DNA of 64,000 nucleotides, from positions 1 through 64,000 of the forward strand of contig CAMQYL010000014.1 in assembly GCA_947039275.1 (NCBI GenBank), given 5' to 3'. Under the pieces are notes generated by a model, which saw nothing but the letters and a program-made list of their open reading frames with translations, made no database searches and had not been told where the DNA came from. Made by a program: the position numbers and the translations under genes. Position 1 is the stretch's first letter. Every line of letters starts with the position of its first letter. The DNA comes from Amulumruptor sp947039275 (lineage in GTDB: Bacteria > Bacteroidota > Bacteroidia > Bacteroidales > Muribaculaceae). Shown here piece by piece: positions 34,955 through 43,696 of the stretch.

Positions 34955-34999
34955 ATATGTTATATCTCAATATATTATGTCGCAATATGTTATATCGCT
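34955..34999. repeat. three tandem copies of a 15-bp AT-rich repeat before murD
   Basis: ATATGTTATATCTCA, ATATATTATGTCGCA, ATATGTTATATCGCT: exact 15-bp period, ending one base from the murD start codon, thus the whole immediate leader of murD on the minus strand. Confidence 0.75.
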
Positions 35000-35023
35000 G
35001 TAGGGACATGCCGTGGCATGTCC
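35000..35023. repeat. single type A palindrome between mraY and murD
   Basis: GTAGGGAC edge plus GACATGCCGTGGCATGTC core, one copy only, no mirror copy nearby. Confidence 0.85.
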
Positions 35024-35041
35024 GCCAACCATAATCATCTG

Positions 35042-36304
35042 TTATCGTATCTTCAATGTCACAAATGTAATCGCTGCCAGGAATATCCCCACAATCCAGA
35101 AGCGTATCACTATCTTCGACTCGGGAATCGCCTTGAGCGGTGCCTGGAGCAGCGCGTCTATCCCGGCATTGCCCTGCTTCTGGAAATGATGGTGCAGGGG
35201 TGTCATCTTGAATATGCGCTTGCCGGTGCCGCTGCGACGCTTGGTAATCTTGAAATATGCCACCTGAAGCATCACCGACAGGTCCTCCACGAAGAATATT
35301 GCACAGAGGATGGGTATCAGCAGCTCCTTGTGGATCAGGATGGCAAACACGGCGATGATGCCGCCGATGGTCAGCGATCCCGTATCGCCCATGAACACCT
35401 GAGCCGGGTAGGCATTGTACCACAGGAAGCCTATCAGCGCACCGATGAATGCCGCCATGTACACCACCAATTCACCCGAATCGGGCACATACATGATGTT
35501 GAGATACGACGCATACACGATGTTGCCGCCGAGATATGCCATGATGGCAAGGGCTACTCCGATGATGGCTGATGTGCCGGTGCAGAGCCCGTCAAGTCCG
35601 TCAGTGAGGTTGGCACCGTTGCTTGTGGCGGCTACGGCTATGATGGTCACGAGGATAAACACTATCCAACCGCCCGTTGCGGCATACGGACCCATCCATT
35701 GGGTCAGCCAGTCATAGTTGAAGTTGTGGTCCTTGACAAACGGCAGGGTCGTGACTGTCTCCTTGACGTTTTCGGGCTTGTATGTGATCAGCTCGGTGCC
35801 GTCAGTCTGGGTCTCGGTGGCTACGTTCTCGCGTATCACTATGTCGGGGCTGCCGAGCATGGTGAAGCCCACAATCAGTCCCAGTCCCACCTGACCGATG
35901 ATTTTGTACTTGCCTTTCATACCCTCCTTGTTGTGGCGGCGTATCTTCAGGTAGTCGTCCAGACCGCCTATCAGCCCCATCCACACGGTGGCTATGATCA
36001 TCAGCAGCATGTAGATGTTGCTCAGATTGCCCACAAGGAGCGTCGACACGAGTATGGCTACGATGATGATGATGCCGCCCATGGTGGGTGTGCCGGTCTT
36101 GCTCATCTGCCCCTCGATGCCAAGGTTGCGCACGATTTCGCCCACCTGCATCTTCTGGAGACGCTCTATGATTTTCTGTCCGAAAGCCATGGCTATGAAC
36201 AGCGACAGAAGCAATGCCAGCCCGGAGCGGACGGTCAGATAGTCCATCAGTCGGGCTACGGTGGTGCCAAACAGGTCGTATTGCTCAGATAGATAGTACA
36301 GCAT
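35042..36304 (-). CDS. mraY: phospho-N-acetylmuramoyl-pentapeptide transferase
   Basis: Transfers phospho-MurNAc-pentapeptide to undecaprenyl phosphate, making lipid I in the inner membrane. 420 residues from ATG 36304 (MLYYLSEQYDLFGTTVARL), longer than the enterobacterial enzyme because of an insertion near residues 165-215 (acidic, ending in FVKDHNFNYDWLTQWMG), which is usual in Bacteroidetes. Seen: GLIGGLDDYLKIRRHNKEGM near 118 (catalytic acidic pair), GANLTDGLDGLCTG near 240 and MTPLHHHFQKQG near 375 (active-site histidines). The frame is open upstream into murE, but the first 14 codons there lack homology. Confidence 0.95.
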   Translation of the reverse strand: MLYYLSEQYDLFGTTVARLMDYLTVRSGLALLLSLFIAMAFGQKIIERLQKMQVGEIVRNLGIEGQMSKTGTPTMGGIIIIVAILVSTLLVGNLSNIYMLLMIIATVWMGLIGGLDDYLKIRRHNKEGMKGKYKIIGQVGLGLIVGFTMLGSPDIVIRENVATETQTDGTELITYKPENVKETVTTLPFVKDHNFNYDWLTQWMGPYAATGGWIVFILVTIIAVAATSNGANLTDGLDGLCTGTSAIIGVALAIMAYLGGNIVYASYLNIMYVPDSGELVVYMAAFIGALIGFLWYNAYPAQVFMGDTGSLTIGGIIAVFAILIHKELLIPILCAIFFVEDLSVMLQVAYFKITKRRSGTGKRIFKMTPLHHHFQKQGNAGIDALLQAPLKAIPESKIVIRFWIVGIFLAAITFVTLKIR

Positions 36305-36311
36305 GTCGTGG

Positions 36312-37781
36312 TCAGTCTTGCGGTTTTTGCGATGCGAATATGTCAAGCACTACCTCGCGGTCGTCAAAGTGGTGCTTTACGCCCTTGACTTCCTGATAGT
36401 CTTCGTGTCCCTTGCCGGCTATGAGCACCACATCGCCCTTCGCTGCCATGCGGCATGCCTCGGTGATGGCTTCGCGGCGGTCGGTGATGCTGACGGTGTG
36501 GGTCTTGGCTTCGGCATCCAGCCCGGCTTCCATGTCACGGAGTATCTCCTCAGGGTCTTCAAAGCGGGGGTTGTCGCTCGTCAACACCACGAAGTCGCTG
36601 CGCATGGCTGCCTCTTTTGCCATGATGGGACGCTTGCCCTTGTCGCGGTTGCCTCCGGCTCCCACTACGGTGATGATGCGCCCTGAGGTACCTACTACCT
36701 CGCGTATGGCGTTGAGTACGTTGATGACGGCATCGGGTGTATGGGCGTAGTCGACTATGGCGGTATAGCCCAATGGGGAGTGCACAGACTGGAAACGCCC
36801 TGCCACAGGTACCAGACGGCTCATGTTGACGAGCACTTTTTCGGGATCCCAGCCCAGCAGCACGCATGCGCCGTAGACTGCGGTAAGATTATATGCGTTG
36901 AAGCGTCCGGTAAACATGGTCTCGACCTCCCTGCCGTTGATGCTCAGGAGCATGCCGTCCAGTCGGCTCTCCACTATCTTGGTGGTGAAGTCGGCGACGG
37001 TGCGGAGCGAATAGGTGTGGCGCGTAGCCATGGTGTTCTGCAGCATGACCATGCCGGTCTTGTCGTCGATGTTGGTAAGCGCGAACGAATGGCGCGGCAG
37101 TCCGTCGAAAAACGACTTTTTGGCTGCCAGATATGCCTCTACTGTCTTGTGGTAGTCGAGATGGTCACGGGTGAGGTTGGTGAAGATGCCCCCCGCAAAT
37201 TCCAGTCCAGCTATGCGGTGCTGCTCGGCGGCATGGCTGCTGACCTCCATGGCGCAGTAGGTGCATCCGGCATCGACCATGCGGCGCAGCAGGGCGTTGA
37301 TGGTGATTGCGTCGGGGGTGGTCTGGTGAGCCTCGACCTTTTCTTCGTCCACGAGGTTGACCACGGTGCTCAGAAGCCCGGCTTTGTGTCCCATCAGACG
37401 CGCCATCTCGTAGATGAGCGTGGCGGTGGTGGTCTTGCCGTTTGTGCCGGTCACGCCCACAAGGCGCAGCGCAGCCGAGGGGTTGTCATACCAGGCGGAG
37501 GCGATGTAGCCGAGAGCCACATGGCTGTTGGGCACTTTGATGTAGGTGACGCTCGACTCACGCGTTGATGGCACATCCTCGCACACCACGGCTGATGCGC
37601 CTGCCGCCACTACCTGCGGTATGAAGCTGTGGCCGTCGGCATTGGTGCCTCTGACAGCCACAAACAGAGCTCCGGGACCTGCCTCCCGTGAGTCAAACGT
37701 GATCTTGGAAATCTCGCGGGTGGTATCGCCCGAAAGCTCCTCTATGATAAGTGATGATATCAGTTCCGATAACCGTTTCAT
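36312..37781 (-). CDS. murE: UDP-MurNAc-tripeptide synthetase, meso-diaminopimelate type
   Basis: Adds the third stem residue. 489 residues. Seen: N-terminal domain with DSREAGPGALFVAVRG, P-loop VTGTNGKTTTATLIYEM near 110-126, SSHAAEQHRIAGLEFAGGIFTNLTRDHLDYH (split by the chain into carbamoyl-Lys/metal region) and DYAHTPDAVINVL near 345. The specificity motif DNPR appears in TSDNPRFEDPEEI near 402, which indicates meso-diaminopimelate rather than lysine as substrate. A 9-bp tandem repeat array forms the leader between ftsI and murE. Confidence 0.96.
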   Translation of the reverse strand: MKRLSELISSLIIEELSGDTTREISKITFDSREAGPGALFVAVRGTNADGHSFIPQVVAAGASAVVCEDVPSTRESSVTYIKVPNSHVALGYIASAWYDNPSAALRLVGVTGTNGKTTTATLIYEMARLMGHKAGLLSTVVNLVDEEKVEAHQTTPDAITINALLRRMVDAGCTYCAMEVSSHAAEQHRIAGLEFAGGIFTNLTRDHLDYHKTVEAYLAAKKSFFDGLPRHSFALTNIDDKTGMVMLQNTMATRHTYSLRTVADFTTKIVESRLDGMLLSINGREVETMFTGRFNAYNLTAVYGACVLLGWDPEKVLVNMSRLVPVAGRFQSVHSPLGYTAIVDYAHTPDAVINVLNAIREVVGTSGRIITVVGAGGNRDKGKRPIMAKEAAMRSDFVVLTSDNPRFEDPEEILRDMEAGLDAEAKTHTVSITDRREAITEACRMAAKGDVVLIAGKGHEDYQEVKGVKHHFDDREVVLDIFASQKPQD

Positions 37782-37790
37782 TATCTCTTG

Positions 37791-37825
37791 CTTTATATAT
37801 CTTATACGATTTATTCGACTTATAG
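37791..37825. repeat. 9-bp AT-rich tandem repeat before murE
   Basis: Units ATATATCTT, ATACGATTT, ATTCGACTT with 9-bp period, occupying the 49-base gap between the ftsI stop and the murE ATG; more degenerate than the arrays at argB and tyrS. Confidence 0.65.
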
Positions 37826-37830
37826 ACGGC

Positions 37831-39915
37831 TTATTTCAACGTCAACGCCACCCGCGTCCCTGCCTTGGCAGGTGTCCCCGCGGCAGGCACTGAAGCTATC
37901 ACGCATCCTGTGCCGCTGTGGCTGACATTGTACCCGGCTGATTCAAGCGAGGCGATAGCGGAGCGCAGATCCATACCGATGACACTCGGCACATGCCCGG
38001 CGCGTGTCTCGCCCGACGGTGTGCGGAGCACACGCAGCTGTCCGCTGATGCCGAATGCGTCACGCAGCTGCTGGCGGCGGTCGTTGCCCACACCGGCTGC
38101 GAGCCTCGGCACATCGCCGTGGGGCTCCTCGGCATGATAGTCGGAGTTGTCACCGAGCATGCCGCGCGAATACATCTTCATGGCGATGTTGCGCATGATC
38201 TGCCCGGAGGTCAATGCGGCTCCGAGCCAGTTGACCTTGGGTGCGCAGGTCAGCACGATGCAACTGTATTTGGGCTTGTCGGCAGGGAAGTAGCCGCAGA
38301 AGGTCAGTCGTTTCTTCGAGGTGACATACTGACCGTTTTCGATCATGTACGATGTCCCAGTCTTGCCGGCAAGTGCTACATAATCGTTTTGCAGCGAGCG
38401 TCCAGTCCCGTGCTTGCCCCACACCACGCGCTTGAGCATGTCGCGGAGTATGGCTGCGTTTTCACGCGAGCAGATGCGGTCTTTGATATACGAAACAGGC
38501 AGCACGGAGTCTATGCCAAGCTCCTGGTTGATGAGCCGCTTGAACAGGCGCGGACGCACAAATGCGCCGTCGTTGGCTATAGCGTTGTAGAGCGCGAGGG
38601 TGTAGAGCGGCGGTATCTCGGTGGCGTAGCCGAAGCACTGACGCGACAGCACCAGTCTGCCTCCGCGGTTGGATGGCACGGAGTCGATGCGCGGCACTGT
38701 CTCGCCTGAGATACCGGTGTGCATCGGCTTGAGGAAACCGAGCTCTTTGATGCGCGAGTAGAATTCGCCCGGGTTGGCTTCGAAATGGCGGGTGATGATG
38801 CGTGTCATGGCGATGTTTGACGACTGCTCGAGCACTTCGCGCACTTTGAGCGATGTGGTGGCATGGCTGTCGGTTATGGGACGTCCCATATACATGCACT
38901 TACCGGTGGGTATCACCTCGTCAAGGTCGGTCACTACTCCTTCTTCAAGTGCTATCAGCATCGATAGGGTCTTGACCACCGAGCCTGGCTCATAGCCGAG
39001 CACGGCGCGGTTCATAGCCTCTATGTAGTTGCCCCCGAGGGGGTTCTTCTCCAAGTTGGATATCGCCTTGATATCGCCAGTCTCCACATCCATCAGCACC
39101 GCCACGCCCCAGTCAGCCTGTACGTATGACAGGATGGAGTTCAATTCGTTTTCCACGATGTCCTGCATGTTGATGTCGATGGTGGTGACCACATCGTAGC
39201 CGGGGACGGCTTCGGTCTTTGCCCAGTTGACTATGCCGTGGGTCAGTGCCTTCTTCTCGGCTACGCCGGGCACTCCGTAGAGCAGGGAGTCGAGGGCGCG
39301 TTCGAGTCCGCTGATGCCGTGGACTTCGCTGCACTCGGCTGTCTGCCCGACCTTGCCGACGCTTCGGCGCGCCATGTCGCCGTAGGGGTTGGTGCGGCGG
39401 CGGGTGGTCTCGCTGTAGAGTCCGCTGCGGTTACGGCTCAGGTCGCCGAAAAAGGGCATCTGCTTGACCTTCTGCACATCGGCATGTGACAGGTTGGCGA
39501 GCAGGCGGAAGCTGCGCGGACGCTTGTCCTTGGGCTTCGACAGCGGTTTGAGAAGCATGTCGCGCCACTGCGTGGCTGTCTTGGGCGGAAACTCCTTGGC
39601 GAGGGCTGTGGCAAGCTCGCCTACATGCTTGCGCAGACTGTCCTCGGCAAACTGCTCTGTGCGGTAGTCGATGCGCAGGGTGTAGAAGTTGAGGTTGGTG
39701 GCAAGCACGCTGCCGTCGGCGGCGAGGATGTTGCCGCGTTCAGGATGGATGACGGTGCGCTTGTCAAGGATTTCCTTGGCTTTCTCGTTCCACTTCTCGG
39801 CGGTGAAAACCGACGTGTCCATCACCTTCGACATGATGGTGGCGGAGAAAAGCAATATCAACGCTATGACCACGGCATAGCGGAGGAGGATGGTGCGTTT
39901 GCCTGACTTCTTCAT
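37831..39915 (-). CDS. ftsI: penicillin-binding protein 3 (septal transpeptidase) with one PASTA domain
   Basis: Cross-links septal peptidoglycan in partnership with FtsW. 694 residues, class B PBP. Seen: N-terminal helix (TILLRYAVVIALILLFSATIM), pedestal region with HPERGNILAADGSVLATN, then catalytic motifs SVVK (in YEPGSVVKTLSM near 308), SSN (LEQSSNIAM) and KTG (AGKTGTSYM near 517). Residues about 640-694 form a single PASTA domain (VPSVIGMDLRSAIASLESAGY), a C-terminal addition common in Bacteroidetes and Firmicutes but absent from E. coli FtsI. Overlaps the ftsL stop by four bases. Confidence 0.95.
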   Translation of the reverse strand: MKKSGKRTILLRYAVVIALILLFSATIMSKVMDTSVFTAEKWNEKAKEILDKRTVIHPERGNILAADGSVLATNLNFYTLRIDYRTEQFAEDSLRKHVGELATALAKEFPPKTATQWRDMLLKPLSKPKDKRPRSFRLLANLSHADVQKVKQMPFFGDLSRNRSGLYSETTRRRTNPYGDMARRSVGKVGQTAECSEVHGISGLERALDSLLYGVPGVAEKKALTHGIVNWAKTEAVPGYDVVTTIDINMQDIVENELNSILSYVQADWGVAVLMDVETGDIKAISNLEKNPLGGNYIEAMNRAVLGYEPGSVVKTLSMLIALEEGVVTDLDEVIPTGKCMYMGRPITDSHATTSLKVREVLEQSSNIAMTRIITRHFEANPGEFYSRIKELGFLKPMHTGISGETVPRIDSVPSNRGGRLVLSRQCFGYATEIPPLYTLALYNAIANDGAFVRPRLFKRLINQELGIDSVLPVSYIKDRICSRENAAILRDMLKRVVWGKHGTGRSLQNDYVALAGKTGTSYMIENGQYVTSKKRLTFCGYFPADKPKYSCIVLTCAPKVNWLGAALTSGQIMRNIAMKMYSRGMLGDNSDYHAEEPHGDVPRLAAGVGNDRRQQLRDAFGISGQLRVLRTPSGETRAGHVPSVIGMDLRSAIASLESAGYNVSHSGTGCVIASVPAAGTPAKAGTRVALTLK

Positions 39916-40265
39916 CGGTCTTCGGTTATCTTGAATGGTGGACGGGTCTGTACACTAAGCCCCAGGTCGAGGCTGTCGATGAGGGTCTGCATGGCGCTTT
40001 CGCGTGTGCGGCTCATGTAGACGCTCTTGGCGCGGATGCGCTCGGTCTTGACCAGCTCCAGTTCCTTGTTGAGGGCGCGGATCTCCTCCATGGAGGTCTG
40101 GCAGTAGTATTTGTTGGTGATATAGAGCAGCAGAAACAGCACCACCAGCGCAGTGATGCCCCAGTGGCGGCGGAAAAATTCCGCACTGATGACCTGGCCG
40201 TGGGTCACACGGCGCACGTAGCCCAGAGGGGTGGTATATGATGGCTGACCGTCTTTCTGCGACAT
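39912..40265 (-). CDS. ftsL: FtsL-like division protein
   Basis: 117 residues from ATG 40265 (MSQKDGQPSY). Seen: cytoplasmic N-terminus of about 38 residues, one membrane helix (WGITALVVLFLLLYITNKYY, about 40-59), then a coiled-coil-like stretch (SMEEIRALNKELELVKTERIRAKS) and a short tail. That is the FtsL/DivIC layout; these proteins bridge FtsQ and the FtsWI synthase. Primary sequence is poorly conserved, so the call depends on topology and on position between rsmH and ftsI. A longer frame upstream overlaps rsmH and is rejected. Confidence 0.85.
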   Translation of the reverse strand: MSQKDGQPSYTTPLGYVRRVTHGQVISAEFFRRHWGITALVVLFLLLYITNKYYCQTSMEEIRALNKELELVKTERIRAKSVYMSRTRESAMQTLIDSLDLGLSVQTRPPFKITEDR

Positions 40266-40321
40266 TGCTGCTGATGGATGAATCTGTTTATCGTGATGCT
40301 GGATGTTGGGTAATGAGATGG

Positions 40322-41239
40322 TTAATCCATGTCGACGCGCTCGGCTACGCGGAGCTTGGCTGAGCGACTGCGCGGGTTGGCTGCCACTTCCTCCTCCGAG
40401 GCGGTGATGGGCTTGGATGTGATGAGTTTCCACGGGGTGCGGCGGCGGCCATAGAAGTCCACGTCGTCTTTACCCTCAACGTTGCCGGTGCGCATGAAGT
40501 TCTTGACCATGCGGTCTTCGAGGCTGTGGTAGGTGATGATGGCGAGGCGGCTGCCGGGGCGGGTCACCTTGAGGGTGGAGTCAAGCAGGCTGCGCAGAGC
40601 GCCCATCTCGTCGTTGACTTCGATGCGGAGTGCCTGGAACACGCATGCCAGGTCTTTCTTCTCCCTCTTGGGGTTCATCATCGGCGACACGACATCGAGC
40701 AGATCCTGCACGGTGACAAACGGCGCGTTCTGACGGGCTCGGTCTATGGCACGCGCTATGCGCGGAGCGTCCTTAAGCTCTCCGTAGAGCCGCAAGATGT
40801 CGGTCAGACGCTCGGTGGTGGCGGTATTGAGCAGTTCGGCTGCCGACAGGGCTGCCGCCTGGTTCATACGCATGTCAAGCGGACCGTCAGCACGGAACGA
40901 GAAACCCCTCTCGGCGGCATCGAAGTGATGAAACGACACGCCCAAATCTCCAAGCAGACCGTCCACCCACTCCACGCCCTCATAGCGGAGGTAGTTGGTC
41001 AGATAGCGGAAGTTGCCGTGGATCATCGTCAGCCTGTCGTCGGCAGGGGCGTTGGCTATCGCCTCGGCGTCCTGGTCGAAGGCGCAGAGCCGTCCCGACG
41101 GCGACAGCAGCCCGAGGATGGCGCGGGAATGCCCTCCGCCACCGAAAGTCACATCGACATACGTCCCGTCAGGTCTGATATTCAGCCCTTCAAGTGCCTG
41201 CGGCAGCAGTGCCGGTATATGGTAAGGAACGTCGGTCAT
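40322..41239 (-). CDS. rsmH: 16S rRNA (cytosine-1402-N4)-methyltransferase
   Basis: SAM-dependent methylation of C1402 in the 16S P site; also called MraW. 305 residues. Seen: YHIPALLPQALEGL at the start, SAM motif DVTFGGGGHSRAILGLL near 29-45, DGLLGDLGVSFHHFDAAERGFSF near 94-116 and GSRLAIITYHSLEDRMVKNF near 232, all standard. It is the first dcw gene here. In most genomes mraZ precedes it; here there is none, and a palindrome doublet and an orphan terminase gene lie upstream. Confidence 0.97.
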   Translation of the reverse strand: MTDVPYHIPALLPQALEGLNIRPDGTYVDVTFGGGGHSRAILGLLSPSGRLCAFDQDAEAIANAPADDRLTMIHGNFRYLTNYLRYEGVEWVDGLLGDLGVSFHHFDAAERGFSFRADGPLDMRMNQAAALSAAELLNTATTERLTDILRLYGELKDAPRIARAIDRARQNAPFVTVQDLLDVVSPMMNPKREKKDLACVFQALRIEVNDEMGALRSLLDSTLKVTRPGSRLAIITYHSLEDRMVKNFMRTGNVEGKDDVDFYGRRRTPWKLITSKPITASEEEVAANPRSRSAKLRVAERVDMD

Positions 41240-41295
41240 GATGCGTCTGCGATGGGTTAAAATTGTGGTTATCGGATATAGTACCTTGGAGTTGG

Positions 41296-41303
41296 TAAAG
41301 TTA
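41296..41303 (-). promoter_or_regulatory. probable -7 box upstream of rsmH (dcw promoter)
   Basis: Minus strand TAACTTTA, one mismatch to TAnnTTTG, 57 bases before the rsmH ATG in an AT-rich stretch. Weak evidence. The whole gap 41240-41620 holds this, an AT-rich tract and a palindrome doublet. Confidence 0.35.
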
Positions 41304-41480
41304 CGAAGTTTTTCAAAGAATTTACGAAACTAAACTCAATTATTTTTCAACATTTTTATCCAAATTATCAACCGCCGCCCCGCGGCACACTCAACCGTCT
41401 GTCAATCAACACCAACCCACCCCTCCCCTCGGTATTTACATTTGCAAATATATCCAGGGGTGTTGCAAGCCCGCAATATT

Positions 41481-41563
41481 GTAGGGACATGCCGTGGCAT
41501 GTCCGCCACGTACACAAAAAATGCCATCTCCTGGGACGCGGACATGCCACGGCATGTCCCTAC
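41481..41563. repeat. inverted palindrome doublet, type A, upstream of dcw
   Basis: GACATGCCRTGGCATGTC cores at 41481-41504 and 41540-41563, opposite orientation, GTAGGGAC on outer edges, 35-base spacer. Between the terminase stop and rsmH start. Confidence 0.9.
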
Positions 41564-41620
41564 ACGCTGCTGAATTTGAAATACTCCCACACTCTCCTCC
41601 TCGGATCACCCTTCTGATGG

Positions 41621-43498
41621 TCAATACACCCGCGAGGCGAGCTGGGCGAGGGAGCGGTCGGTCTCGAACGCCCAGGGGTCGGAACGGATGACGTAGAGCC
41701 CGATGGCGCGGGTCATCAGGATGTCGTCGTGGTAGCCGCGGCGCGCGCCGTAGCTGCCGGTGGCGCGCCGCTCGTAGGTGAGCAGTTCGTTGCATGCCTC
41801 GCCGTCGCGCTCGATATAGGTGCCGTCACGCACCTCGGCTATGAGGGTGGTGATGACGAGCTGCTTGGTAGCCATGTTGGTGTGGAAACCGATGCGGCTC
41901 TCCATGTTCTGACGGGCTGCCTCGCGCACACGGCGGCGGTAGATGCGAGGATACTCCATGTTGACGCGCTCGAGCAGATAAAGCGCCTGTCCGCCGGACG
42001 ACACGTCCTGCTCATAGCTGTTGCTCTCCACCACAAGGAGGGCTTCGCAGTAGTAGCGCGCCAGTTGCAACGCCTTCTCTGCCAGCAGGTCATGGTCGAT
42101 GTGACCGCGCCACTGCGCCACGATCTCCGGCACGTGGGTACGGCTGTCGGTCTTGAGCACGGCTATTACGGAGTAGTCTGACGTGTCGGAGCGGCCACCG
42201 ACATCCACTACTGCCACATACGACACGTCGGGGTCGTCGGGCTGCGGACGCTCCCATATCTTGAGCGCACCGCGCGGGTCGGCGATGATGCGGACATCTC
42301 CGTGGTGCGGAGCAGCCACCAAGGGCGCGGCTATCTCACCGACAAGCAGGGGATTGCGGCAGCCCTCGCGCAGACGCTCCACAGCCTCGCGGCAGAACAC
42401 GTCATTGCCGGTGTTGACAAACGCCTCGATGTCGTCCGAGGGATACTCTGCCATCATGGCTCGGTGTGACGACATCTCCCTGCGCTTGGCGTGGTACCAC
42501 GCTATCTGCCCCAGCGTCAGCCCCATATCTTCCCACAGGTGCATCTCGTAACCGTCCATCTGGCGGATGACGCGCTCCTTGGCGTCGTCATCGGCTAGGG
42601 GCAGCTCATAGATCTCGATCTCATACCATGGCACGAACACCGGCCTGTAGGCACTCTCGCCAGCCTTGGCGCGCAGCCACTCGGTGTGGAAATAGTTGCC
42701 CACACCGTTGGCTGTGCTCTCCAAGGCTATGACGGTCAGCGGCTGGAGGGGTATGCCGGAGCACACGGAGCGTATGAAGTCCTCGGGCGAACGCTGGTTG
42801 GTGTCGCGCCAGAACGCCACCTCGCTCAGGTGAGCCATGGCGATGTCGTTGCCGCGCGCCGCCTCCTGGCTCTCGCACGACCCGAGGGTCACGCGGCACT
42901 CGCGCCCGGAGATGACACGCGTGTTGAGACTCCTCTCGTAGCTGTTGAATTGCGGAGGCTCGTCATACGCCCAATAGTTGGTGGGATAGTTGCGGAGCAT
43001 GCGCGAATACATGCCGCGGATGGCAGCGGAGGTGTCTTTGACATGGGCGCAGATAAACGAATGCCAGTTCTCGCGGTGCATGATCTGTATCCACGCCATA
43101 TACATCTGTATCAGCGTGGAGCCGCCCCACTGGCGCGCCTTGAGCATGATGATGCGTATAGGCTCGCCCTTGCGGCGCTGCTCCTCCATCGCGACAAGAG
43201 CCTTGCGCTGCGGACGGTTAAGCACAAACGGCACATACGTCCCGGTCTGCTTGTCGCGTATCTGGACGCATGTGCGGCACCAGAACGCGAAGTCATGGCG
43301 CATGCGCGCTCGGTTGCTCACGTCAGTCGAGGTGCTGGCGCGCCACTCGGGGTCGGCAAACACCTCATCGGGCATATCTTCGGCGCGGGCACGGAGCCCC
43401 TCGTTCTCGCGGTCTATGCGGCGGGTGCGGTCCTCGGCTATCATCTCGCGGATGCGCTGCGGCGTCAGCACCTCCGCCCCTCCATTCATCTCCTCCAT
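41621..43498 (-). CDS. orphan phage terminase large subunit (TerL)-like protein
   Basis: 625 residues. Terminases use ATP to pump DNA into phage capsids and cut it with an RNase H-like nuclease. Seen: Walker A-like LKARQWGGSTL at 119-129 (Arg/Gln variant), Walker B-like IAMAHLSEVAFW at 219-230 with Glu226, and nuclease acidic residues in VVDVGGRSDTSDYS (Asp432), LLVVESNSYEQDV (Glu491) and GYHDDILMTRAIG (Asp591/592). Both domains look intact. No small terminase, portal, capsid or tail gene is near it. Downstream of a broken integrase, same strand. Base use resembles the neighbours, so it is either an old prophage relic or a retained gene with another role. Start may be codon 1 or codon 4. Confidence 0.85.
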   Translation of the reverse strand: MEEMNGGAEVLTPQRIREMIAEDRTRRIDRENEGLRARAEDMPDEVFADPEWRASTSTDVSNRARMRHDFAFWCRTCVQIRDKQTGTYVPFVLNRPQRKALVAMEEQRRKGEPIRIIMLKARQWGGSTLIQMYMAWIQIMHRENWHSFICAHVKDTSAAIRGMYSRMLRNYPTNYWAYDEPPQFNSYERSLNTRVISGRECRVTLGSCESQEAARGNDIAMAHLSEVAFWRDTNQRSPEDFIRSVCSGIPLQPLTVIALESTANGVGNYFHTEWLRAKAGESAYRPVFVPWYEIEIYELPLADDDAKERVIRQMDGYEMHLWEDMGLTLGQIAWYHAKRREMSSHRAMMAEYPSDDIEAFVNTGNDVFCREAVERLREGCRNPLLVGEIAAPLVAAPHHGDVRIIADPRGALKIWERPQPDDPDVSYVAVVDVGGRSDTSDYSVIAVLKTDSRTHVPEIVAQWRGHIDHDLLAEKALQLARYYCEALLVVESNSYEQDVSSGGQALYLLERVNMEYPRIYRRRVREAARQNMESRIGFHTNMATKQLVITTLIAEVRDGTYIERDGEACNELLTYERRATGSYGARRGYHDDILMTRAIGLYVIRSDPWAFETDRSLAQLASRVY

Positions 43499-43530
43499 AT
43501 CGGCAATCAGTATTAGTGTAACTTCTACCG

Positions 43531-43538
43531 CAAAATTA
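43531..43538 (-). promoter_or_regulatory. -7 box of the terminase gene
   Basis: Minus strand TAATTTTG, exact TAnnTTTG, 32 bases before the ATG at 43498. No good -33 box. Confidence 0.45.
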
Positions 43539-43583
43539 CCCTCGCCCTCCCCTCTCCCTCATGCGAAAACGTCAGCACCATCT

Positions 43584-43607
43584 GTAGGGACATGCCGTGG
43601 CATGTCC
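43584..43607. repeat. single type A palindrome
   Basis: GTAGGGAC edge and GACATGCCGTGGCATGTC core, one copy; 86 bases upstream of the terminase start. Confidence 0.85.
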
Positions 43608-43637
43608 GCATCCCAGGCGGTCACATTTCGCCAATTT

Positions 43638-43668
43638 GTAGGGACGCGGCGTGCCGCGTCATCAAACG
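43638..43668. repeat. single type B palindrome
   Basis: GTAGGGAC edge, core GACGCGGCGTGCCGCGTC, then ATCAAACG, which also follows the type B copy at 51552. One copy, no mirror copy. Confidence 0.85.
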
Positions 43669-43696
43669 CAACACGCATCGCCAAAGCCTGAAAAGG

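Noticed and set aside
40266..40433. Longer FtsL with 56 extra N-terminal residues
   Set aside because: The extension overlaps rsmH and shows no FtsL-like character; the helix and coiled coil are placed normally from ATG 40265.
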